A stretch of 14,557 nucleotides of DNA, taken from the NCBI GenBank assembly GCA_947179195.1, contig CAMXAS010000017.1, forward strand, positions 1-14,557. Direction: 5' to 3'. A program made the position numbers and the translations under genes. Below are positions 1 through 6,386 of the stretch, in pieces (position 1 is the stretch's first letter; the number at the start of each line of letters is the position of its first letter). The notes under the pieces are model-generated. The model was not told the origin of the DNA and ran no database searches. It saw nothing but the letters and a program-made list of their open reading frames with translations. The stretch is from an uncultured Bacteroidales bacterium (GTDB taxonomy: Bacteria; Bacteroidota; Bacteroidia; Bacteroidales; P3).

Positions 1-19
1 AGATACGGAAAATTTTGCC

Positions 20-27
20 TATCTTTG
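20..27 (+). promoter_or_regulatory. Bacteroidota -7 promoter element upstream of rluB
   Basis: The octamer TATCTTTG matches the Bacteroidota primary-sigma -7 consensus TAnnTTTG and lies 25 nt before the rluB ATG. This would put transcription start near position 33 and leave a very short leader. The partner TTTG element would fall before the window start, so only half of the promoter can be seen. Confidence 0.55.
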
Positions 28-52
28 TCGCTTACGCTAAAACTCAAAGACC

Positions 53-1216
53 ATGGCTTATACGCCCAAATCCCCCCGTGCCGGCGGTCCGCGCCGTACA
101 ACCGCCTCCCGCGAAGACCGTCCTTCTGGCGGTGCCCGTTCCCAATCCCGTGCGACGGCACCCCGTGGTGCCCGCACCGCCCGTCCTCCGTTCCATACCG
201 ATGAGGACGAACGCGCGGAACGCCGTCCGTCCCGCCCTGCCCGTGCCCCGCGCACGGCGCGACCCGACGATACGCGCCACAGTGAGCGTCCCACACGTAC
301 AACCCGCCCCGGTAGCCGCTACGAACGGCCCGACGGTCGGGAGGAACGTGCCGCCCGTCCCACCCGTTTCGAACGTTCGGAACGGCCTGCACGCCGCCCT
401 GCCCGTCCCTACGATGAGGAAGCCCCGCGCCGTGGACGCGCGCGCATTTATGGTGCGGCGGCCAACAGAACCGACACGCCGGAGCGGAACGCCGCCAAGA
501 AGTCCGGCGCCATCCGCCTCAACCGTTATATCGCGCTCTCGGGCGTCTGCTCGCGCCGCGAGGCCGACGAACTCATTGCCACGGGCGCCGTTACGGTCAA
601 CGGGCAGATCTGCACGGTACTGGGCACGCTCGTCAAGCCGGACGACAAAGTGGTGGTCGGCGGCGAGAAGCTCAAGGCCGAAAAGAAGGTCTATCTGCTT
701 ATGAACAAGCCCAAGGGCTATATCACGACGCTCGATGACCCGCAGCAACGGCATACGGTCATGGAACTCATCGGCGACGCCTGCCCCGAACGTATCTACC
801 CCGTGGGGCGGCTCGACCGCAATACGACGGGCGTGCTGCTGTTCACCAACGACGGCGACATGGCCAAGAAACTGACGCATCCCTCGCACGGCGCGCGCAA
901 GATTTACCACGTGGGCTTGGACCGCCCCTTCGCCAAGGCCGACATGGAGGCCCTGCTCCAAGGGCTGACGCTGGAAGACGGGCCGGTGGAGGTCGATGAC
1001 GCGGAATATGTGGAAGATACCCACCGCAAGGAAGTGGGCGTGCAGATTCATTCGGGCCGCAACCGCATCGTGCGCCGTATCTTCGAACACCTCGGCTACA
1101 AGGTCTGCAAACTCGACCGCGTGCTGTTCGCCGAGCTGACCAAGAAGAACCTCTCGCGCGGGGAATGGCGTTTCCTGACGGAGGCGGAGGTGCGCTTCCT
1201 GCAAATGAACAAGTAA
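53..1216 (+). CDS. rluB: RluB/RsuA-family rRNA pseudouridine synthase with long basic N-terminal extension
   Basis: This 387-residue protein is a pseudouridine synthase that isomerises a uridine in rRNA, most likely 23S rRNA (the RluB type). Residues 1 to about 152 are low-complexity and rich in Arg, Pro, Thr and Ala, and are probably disordered. An S4 RNA-binding domain follows at about 154-205 (IRLNRYIALSGVCSRREAD). The catalytic domain runs from about 213 to 385. It holds the family motif GRLDRNTTG, with the catalytic Asp at residue 255, and the C-terminal HSGRNRIVRRIFEHLGY segment. RluB/RsuA enzymes are often 230-290 residues, so the extra length is all at the N-terminus. The ATG at 53 fits the promoter element at 20-27. 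An internal start near residue 150 would give a standard-size enzyme, but no ATG lies there. The asmA-like gene follows after 21 nt, suggesting co-transcription. The RsuA/RluE/RluB subfamily is inferred; the fold is certain. Confidence 0.9.
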   Translation: MAYTPKSPRAGGPRRTTASREDRPSGGARSQSRATAPRGARTARPPFHTDEDERAERRPSRPARAPRTARPDDTRHSERPTRTTRPGSRYERPDGREERAARPTRFERSERPARRPARPYDEEAPRRGRARIYGAAANRTDTPERNAAKKSGAIRLNRYIALSGVCSRREADELIATGAVTVNGQICTVLGTLVKPDDKVVVGGEKLKAEKKVYLLMNKPKGYITTLDDPQQRHTVMELIGDACPERIYPVGRLDRNTTGVLLFTNDGDMAKKLTHPSHGARKIYHVGLDRPFAKADMEALLQGLTLEDGPVEVDDAEYVEDTHRKEVGVQIHSGRNRIVRRIFEHLGYKVCKLDRVLFAELTKKNLSRGEWRFLTEAEVRFLQMNK

Positions 1217-1237
1217 CCCTCGCGATATTCCGGACAG

Positions 1238-3985
1238 ATGCGGCGTATTTGGAAGACGTTGGCGTGGAGCCTCGGCGGCTTGCTGGGGCTGTTCCTACTT
1301 ACCGTGGGCGGACTGGCCGCCTATTTCCATTTCCATAAGGATGCCATCCGGCAGGTCGTGCTCAGCGAGCTGAACCAGGTGTTGGTGGCGCCCGTGAGCG
1401 TGGAGAAGGTGGATGTGGGTTTGCTCCACACGTTCCCGTCCGTGTCGGTCGAATTCCGGCGCGTCCAGGGCATGGGACGCCAGAAGGACGATCCCGAACC
1501 CCTGTTTATGGCCGAAAGCATCTTTCTGCATTTCAATTTGGTGTCTATGCTCAAAGGCGACTTCGAGGTGGAGGAAATCGAAGTGGCGGGCGGCGAATTC
1601 AATCTCAAACGCTACGCCGACCTGAGCGACAACTACATCATCTGGCGTTACAACCCGGAGGCCAAGGCCATCCGTTTCAAACTGCGTAAAATCGTATCCA
1701 AGAATACGTTGGTGCGCTATCAGGATTTGGGCACGCATTTGGACGTGCAGTTCCTCTGCCGCCACATCCAGGCGTCGGGCCTTTTCAACGGCCACCGGCA
1801 GGAGTTCAACGTCAAGGGCAGTTACCATCTACAGAAGCTGACGGCCGGAGAGCGGGTATGGCTGCGCGACCGTCAGGGTAAACTGAACATGGCTCTGACG
1901 CATGATGCGGCGCAACAGTTGTTTACGTTGACCAAGAGCGACATCAGCGTGGAGAGCCTGCACTTCGCGCTGTCGGGCCAAATGGCCTACGACCCGGATA
2001 CGTTGCGCAACAATACGATGGACTTGCGCGTGGAGAGCAAACAGGCCGATGTGGCCGCCCTGCTCCCCTATCTGCCGGCGGACCGGTTGCCCGACTTTTT
2101 GGCGGCCTACGACCTGAAAGGCCGTTTGGGGCTCAACGTCCGCGTGAGCGGCTGTTACAAATACCGGGATTGGGGGCTGCGGCTCGACTATGAATGGCGC
2201 AACGGCCAGGTGCGGCACAAGGCCAGCGGTTTGAGTTTCGATAAAATCCAGGCGGCGGGCTTCTATACCAACGGCTCGGCGCGCGCGGCCAAGACCTCGC
2301 AGCTTCATGTGGAATCCCTGACGGCGCAGATGGGCAAAGGCCTGATTTCGGGGCGTGTGGATATCCGCAACTTCGAACAGCCGACCATCGACTTCGCGGG
2401 CCGTGTGACGGGCGATGTGGCCGAGTTCAGCCGTTTCGCGGGCCAGGATGCCAACGTGACGGTGTCGGGCCAGGCGGATTTGGAAATCCGTTACCGCAAT
2501 ACGTTCGCCTCTTTCGACCTCCGCCGTTGGACCGATGCCGAGATTGCCAAGGCCGATTGCGAGGCGCGTCTGCGCTTGGCCGACTTCTCGCTGGCCATGC
2601 CGCAGAGTTATTCGTTTACCGTGGCGACCGACAGTGCTAACATTCTGTTTTCTTCCAGTGCCTTAACGCTTTCACCTTGCTTGCTTAAAGTAAACAATCA
2701 AGTGCTGAAAACGCGGATTCATATCGAAAACCTGTTGCCCTATTGGCTGTCGCCGACCGAAAACCTCTATGTGAGTGCGGAGGTGGCGGCCGATGCCGTG
2801 GTGCTGGAAGACTGGGCTTATCTGATGGCCGGCAAGACGGAACCGGCGTCGCCCGCTACGGTCCAAACGCCCCAGCCCTCCGAGCCGAAATCCGCCTCGG
2901 TTTGGCAGAAGAAACTGACCGACCACCTGCACCTGACGTTCTCGTTGCAGGCCGGCTTCATCTACGATGCGCACGGGCCGTTCGAGAACCTGCGCGCCCG
3001 CGTCTATTACACGCCCGACGGCCTGCAGTTGGACGACCTGTCGCTTGCGGCTTACGGCGGCCGCCTGTCGGGCAACGTGCGCCTAGACTTCGGGCCGGCG
3101 GACAGCCTCAGCCTCTCGATGGCCGGCCAGTTGGATTCCGTGCGGATTGAGCAGGTCTTCGCGGCCTTCAACGACTTCGGCCAAAAGCAAATCGGTTCGG
3201 AGCAAATCAAGGGCGTGCTGGATATGGATTTCCGGATGCGGGCGGCTTGGAGTCCGCAGCGGGTGTTCGACGCGCACAGGCTCGTGTTCAGTTCGGACTT
3301 GCATTTGCGCGACGGCTCGCTGTATCAGGTGGCGGCCCTGCAGAAACTCTCCCGGTTTACGGGCGAGGCCGACCTGGCGCATATCCGTTTCGCCGACCTG
3401 CGCAACCATATCGACATCGCCCGGGGCGAGGTCATCATTCCGCGTATGTCGATAGAATCCTCTTTGCTGAACCTGGATTTCAGCGGCGTGCACCGTTTCG
3501 ACAATACGGTGGACTACCATATCGACATCGAGTTGTCCGATTTCCTGAGCCGTCGCCGCAAGCAGCGGGCGGTGGAAAAGGAATTGGGCCTCGTGGTGAC
3601 CGATTCCGAACGCCTGCGCCTGCCGATCCGCATCACGGGCTCCATGTCAGACCCCGTTATCCGCTACGATATGGCCACGGCGCGCGAACACCGTCAGGAG
3701 AAGTTCGCGCGGGAACGCGAGCAAATCAAGGCCGTTTTCGCGGCCGAAAAACAACGTTACGGCGGTCGTGGCGACGAACGCAAGCCCGCCCCGCTGCCCC
3801 CCGTTCAGGAGCGCAACACCTTCGTCATCGAATTCGAGGACGATGCCGTGAACCCCACGCCGACCGCCGCGCCCGCCGCGGCACCGGATTCCACGAAACA
3901 GGCCCGCCGCAAGAAACCCGCCCCCGCCAGGCGCGACACGACGCCCGCCGCGCCGGTACCGGTCGTCATCGAGTGGGACGATTAG
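1238..3985 (+). CDS. AsmA-like family protein, membrane-anchored periplasmic
   Basis: This 915-residue protein has a short basic N-terminus and one hydrophobic helix at about 9-30 (GGLLGLFLLTVGGLAAYF). It then has the typical AsmA start: a helix, the 'VSVEKVDVGLLHTFPSVSV' strand region, and 'EIEVAGGEFNLKR'. AsmA-like proteins belong to the bridge-like superfamily with TamB and YhdP, are anchored in the inner membrane, and have been tied to phospholipid transport and outer-membrane homeostasis. The C-terminal segment from about 815 to 905 is charged and then rich in Ala, Pro and Lys, and is probably disordered. The gene begins 21 nt after rluB and has no terminator before it, so it is likely in the same operon. 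Its last 20 nt overlap the 3' end of the convergent gene. Codons for residues 467-490 are unusually A/T-rich (see findings). The family call is firm; the substrate is unknown. Confidence 0.85.
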   Translation: MRRIWKTLAWSLGGLLGLFLLTVGGLAAYFHFHKDAIRQVVLSELNQVLVAPVSVEKVDVGLLHTFPSVSVEFRRVQGMGRQKDDPEPLFMAESIFLHFNLVSMLKGDFEVEEIEVAGGEFNLKRYADLSDNYIIWRYNPEAKAIRFKLRKIVSKNTLVRYQDLGTHLDVQFLCRHIQASGLFNGHRQEFNVKGSYHLQKLTAGERVWLRDRQGKLNMALTHDAAQQLFTLTKSDISVESLHFALSGQMAYDPDTLRNNTMDLRVESKQADVAALLPYLPADRLPDFLAAYDLKGRLGLNVRVSGCYKYRDWGLRLDYEWRNGQVRHKASGLSFDKIQAAGFYTNGSARAAKTSQLHVESLTAQMGKGLISGRVDIRNFEQPTIDFAGRVTGDVAEFSRFAGQDANVTVSGQADLEIRYRNTFASFDLRRWTDAEIAKADCEARLRLADFSLAMPQSYSFTVATDSANILFSSSALTLSPCLLKVNNQVLKTRIHIENLLPYWLSPTENLYVSAEVAADAVVLEDWAYLMAGKTEPASPATVQTPQPSEPKSASVWQKKLTDHLHLTFSLQAGFIYDAHGPFENLRARVYYTPDGLQLDDLSLAAYGGRLSGNVRLDFGPADSLSLSMAGQLDSVRIEQVFAAFNDFGQKQIGSEQIKGVLDMDFRMRAAWSPQRVFDAHRLVFSSDLHLRDGSLYQVAALQKLSRFTGEADLAHIRFADLRNHIDIARGEVIIPRMSIESSLLNLDFSGVHRFDNTVDYHIDIELSDFLSRRRKQRAVEKELGLVVTDSERLRLPIRITGSMSDPVIRYDMATAREHRQEKFAREREQIKAVFAAEKQRYGGRGDERKPAPLPPVQERNTFVIEFEDDAVNPTPTAAPAAAPDSTKQARRKKPAPARRDTTPAAPVPVVIEWDD

Positions 3986-5057
3986 CGGCGGACGCCCCGA
4001 GGTGCAAATCGACATACACCGGCAGGTGGTCGCTGTAGCCGCCCTGATAGGCCGGCCCTACAAACGTTCTGAACGGCTTTTCCCCGAAATACGTCTTGTC
4101 TTCCGTCAGCAGGAATTCCCGCTTGAAAATGGCCGCCGGCAAGCGGCAACAGGCCCGCATCGCCCGGCTTACGACGATATGGTCTATCAGGCTCCAGGTC
4201 TCGCGGTATTTGTGGCTGCCGACCCCGGGCGGAAAATCGGCCATCAGGTTGATGTAAGGCGCCGGGCTGTCCGTGCCGGCGGCCACCAACCCGTCCGCGG
4301 CCCGCGCGCCGACGTACCCGATGCTTTCCCTCAGCGCCGCTTCATCGGCCGTGGCGTTGAAGTCGCCCATCGCCAGCAGTTTGGCCTGCGGACAAGCGGT
4401 GCGGATGCTGTCCATCGCGCGGCGCAGCGTGCCTCCGGCCTGCCGTCGGCGCGCGTCCGTGGCCAACGCGCCCCCGAATTTGGACGGGAAATGCACGACA
4501 AACAGGTAGAGCGTGTCGCCGGTGGTTTTGACACGCGCCTGAACCGACAGGATGTCGCGCGTCAGGAATTGGGTTTGGCCGCTGTCCCGTCCCACAGGCA
4601 AAGGCCGCGCCCGCAGGATTTCCAAGCGGTCGGCGCGGTAGAGCAAGGCCACGTCGATGCCGCGGCGGTCGGGCGAGTCGAAATGTACGAAACGGTATTG
4701 GCCGTAGCGCAAGGGCGTGCCGTAGCAGAGCTGTTGCAGGGCGCGTTCGTTCTCCACTTCGGCCAAACCGATGCAGAGCAAGGGGTTTTCGGCGTCCAAG
4801 GCCGCGATGACCTTGAAAATGCGGTGGCATTTGGTTTCGAACTTCGTCCAGCTCCAATGGCGGCTGCCGCTCGGCGTATAGTCCTCGTCCAAGATGTTCG
4901 TATCGCGCGTGGGATAAAACAGGTTCTCCACATTGTAGAACGCGATGCGGTAGCGCGTTTCCGCCGTTTCTAAGGCTGTCTGTCCGCTTGTTTCCGTCAG
5001 TCCGGCACACAGCCCCGCCAAAAGGCCGAGTGCCGTCAAAAGGCGTCTTAGCTTCAT
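3966..5057 (-). CDS. Secreted endonuclease/exonuclease/phosphatase-fold protein
   Basis: I place the start at the ATG at 5057, giving 363 residues. The open frame extends upstream to 5195, but those extra residues are not conserved-looking and would bury the signal peptide. Residues 1 to about 25 form a signal sequence (MKLRRLLTALGLLAGLCAGL), so export is likely. The EEP (DNase I-like) fold follows with its metal and catalytic motifs in order: FYNVENLF (40-47), LAEVEN with Glu100, RGIDVALLY with Asp135, VVHFPSK with His189, MGDFNA with Asp232 and Asn234, IDH (291-293) and YSDHLPVYVDL with Asp343 and His344. The family hydrolyses phosphodiester bonds in nucleic acids or removes phosphate from lipids or sugars. 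Secretion suggests an extracellular or periplasmic nuclease or phosphatase, but the substrate cannot be read from the sequence. It converges on and overlaps the asmA-like gene, and diverges from the sigma factor. Confidence 0.87.
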   Translation of the reverse strand: MKLRRLLTALGLLAGLCAGLTETSGQTALETAETRYRIAFYNVENLFYPTRDTNILDEDYTPSGSRHWSWTKFETKCHRIFKVIAALDAENPLLCIGLAEVENERALQQLCYGTPLRYGQYRFVHFDSPDRRGIDVALLYRADRLEILRARPLPVGRDSGQTQFLTRDILSVQARVKTTGDTLYLFVVHFPSKFGGALATDARRRQAGGTLRRAMDSIRTACPQAKLLAMGDFNATADEAALRESIGYVGARAADGLVAAGTDSPAPYINLMADFPPGVGSHKYRETWSLIDHIVVSRAMRACCRLPAAIFKREFLLTEDKTYFGEKPFRTFVGPAYQGGYSDHLPVYVDLHLGASAANRPTR

Positions 5058-5083
5058 TTTCTGAACTTTTTTAAGAATTTTCA

Positions 5084-5115
5084 ATTGTTTACCGTCTTCG
5101 GGCGGTTTAGTTTTG
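5084..5115 (+). promoter_or_regulatory. Candidate Bacteroidota promoter of the sigma-factor gene
   Basis: TAGTTTTG at 5108-5115 matches TAnnTTTG, and ATTG at 5084-5087 matches three of four bases of the upstream TTTG element. The spacer is 20 nt, typical for this phylum. Transcription would start near 5121, leaving about 58 nt before the ATG at 5180. No equally good element was found on the opposite strand for the divergent nuclease gene. Confidence 0.55.
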
Positions 5116-5179
5116 CATTGTGATTCGGAAGACGGCCATCGTCTCCCCACACATATTATACGATCAAAATTCAAAACAT

Positions 5180-5788
5180 ATGGAAAAAAAAGCATTCATG
5201 GAACAGGTAAGCGCTTATAGCCAAGACCTTAAATTCTATTTGATGTCGCATCTGCACGACAACGCGGCGGCCGACGACCTGGCGCACGACTGTCTCGTGC
5301 AGGCGGCCGAACTTTACGAGCAAGACCGCTTCGACGAAGGCAAGTCGCTCAAGAACTGGCTGTTCTGCATGGCCTACTCGCGGCTCGTCGATTACGTCCG
5401 CCGTCAGGAGAACTACCGCCGGCATCAGACGCTCTATCCGGACAAGATACGGGAGGCCTTGGGCTGGGAGTCGGCCGCTATCGCCGCCGCGCCCGTCCAA
5501 ACGGCGCCCCCGCCGCCATCGGAGCGGTCATCCTACAAGACATCCTACGCGCGGCGGCTGTTGCAGACCCGTTTCGCCGACCTGCCGCTGTCGTCCCCGC
5601 AACGCGTCTTGTTGCAGATGCGGTATATCGAGCAACTCACCTACCGCCAAATCGCCACCCGCCTGCAGGTGCCGCTGTCCACTGTCATCAGCCGCCACGC
5701 CCGCGCCATACACCTGCTACGCGGCGACTACATGGCCACCTACCACCGCCGTCAGAAACAGCGGTCGGCCGGCGGCGCGCCGTGTTGA
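5180..5788 (+). CDS. ECF-like sigma-70 family RNA polymerase sigma factor
   Basis: I chose the ATG at 5180 (202 residues) because the sigma-2 region starts right after it; the ATG at 5120 would lie at or before the predicted transcription start. Region 2 spans about 8-80 and includes the 'AADDLAHDCLVQAAELYEQDRFDEGKSLKNWLFCMAYSRLVDYVRR' block, which covers the -10 recognition and core-binding helices. A Pro/Ala-rich linker (about 96-115) follows. Region 4 spans about 126-185, with the helix-turn-helix LTYRQIATRLQVPLSTVISRHARA binding the -35-like element. There is no region 1.1 or region 3, which is the ECF architecture. No anti-sigma factor or FecR-type gene is adjacent, so its signal is unknown. 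pncC begins 21 nt downstream and is probably co-transcribed. Confidence 0.88.
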   Translation: MEKKAFMEQVSAYSQDLKFYLMSHLHDNAAADDLAHDCLVQAAELYEQDRFDEGKSLKNWLFCMAYSRLVDYVRRQENYRRHQTLYPDKIREALGWESAAIAAAPVQTAPPPPSERSSYKTSYARRLLQTRFADLPLSSPQRVLLQMRYIEQLTYRQIATRLQVPLSTVISRHARAIHLLRGDYMATYHRRQKQRSAGGAPC

Positions 5789-5809
5789 TTATTTTCGTAA
5801 TATTGCAGT

Positions 5810-6304
5810 ATGGAAGAAAACCTGCATCTGAGTCTGGCCACCGAAATCGGGCGGCTGTTGATGGGCCGGCACGCCACGTTGGCCACGGCCGAAAGCTGTA
5901 CGGGCGGTTATATCGCCCATTGTATCACGGGGGTGGCCGGCAGTTCGGCCTATTTCCTCGGCGGCGTGGTGTCGTATGCCAACAGCGTCAAGGTGGGGAT
6001 GCTCGATGTAGCGGCCGACGTGCTGGCGCGCGAGGGCGCCGTCAGTCAGGCCGTGGTCGAAGCCATGGCCTTGGGCGCGTGCCGCCGTTTGGGCAGCGAC
6101 TATGCCGTGGCTACGTCCGGCGTGGCCGGGCCGGGCGGCGGTTCGGTTGAAAAACCCGTCGGCATGGTGTGGATGGCGGTGGCGGGGCCGGACGGCCTTT
6201 GTGTAAGCCGTTGTTGCCGTTTCGACAGCGCCCATGCGCGCGCCGACATCATCCGGGAGGCCGCCTACGAAGCCCTGTCGCTGTTGAAAAGCCAATTGGT
6301 TTAG
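5810..6304 (+). CDS. pncC: PncC-type nicotinamide-nucleotide amidohydrolase (CinA C-terminal family)
   Basis: This 164-residue protein is a stand-alone CinA C-terminal domain. Known members deamidate nicotinamide mononucleotide to nicotinate mononucleotide in NAD recycling. The family signatures are present: ATAESCTGG (25-33) with the conserved Ser29, GGVVSYANSVK (51-61), GAVS (76-79), and ATSGVAGPGGG followed by KPVGMVW (101-121). Length and motif order match PncC, and there is no N-terminal MoaB-like COG1058 domain as in full-length CinA. It lies 21 nt downstream of the sigma-factor gene on the same strand with no terminator between. A rho-independent terminator follows its stop after about 30 nt. 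Activity is inferred from the family. Confidence 0.9.
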   Translation: MEENLHLSLATEIGRLLMGRHATLATAESCTGGYIAHCITGVAGSSAYFLGGVVSYANSVKVGMLDVAADVLAREGAVSQAVVEAMALGACRRLGSDYAVATSGVAGPGGGSVEKPVGMVWMAVAGPDGLCVSRCCRFDSAHARADIIREAAYEALSLLKSQLV

Positions 6305-6335
6305 CGCTTGCGGCACCACCCGCCGCGGACAAATA

Positions 6336-6367
6336 AAAAAGCCGAACCCCGAAGGGTCCGGCTTTTT
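6336..6367. terminator. Bidirectional rho-independent terminator between pncC and pnp
   Basis: The arms AAAAAGCCGAACCC (6336-6349) and GGGTCCGGCTTTTT (6354-6367) pair with one A-C mismatch around a CGAA loop. The A-tract on the left arm and T-tract on the right arm make it work on both strands. It would therefore end both pncC (plus) and pnp (minus), which converge here. Confidence 0.88.
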
Positions 6368-6386
6368 CGTTAGAACGTGACCGCGC

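Noticed and set aside
44..1204. A 386-codon open frame antisense to rluB
   Set aside because: It mirrors the Arg/Pro/Thr-rich coding strand in a GC-rich gene. It has no recognisable domain, and the opposite frame carries intact S4 and synthase motifs.
3247..4038. Open frame of 263 codons overlapping the end of the asmA-like gene
   Set aside because: It is in another frame on the same strand, is rich in Arg and Gly as expected of a frame-shifted GC-rich gene, and has no recognisable motif.
5058..5195. Upstream extension of the nuclease gene to an ATG at 5195
   Set aside because: It would place 46 residues before a clear signal peptide and run across the divergent sigma-factor promoter region.
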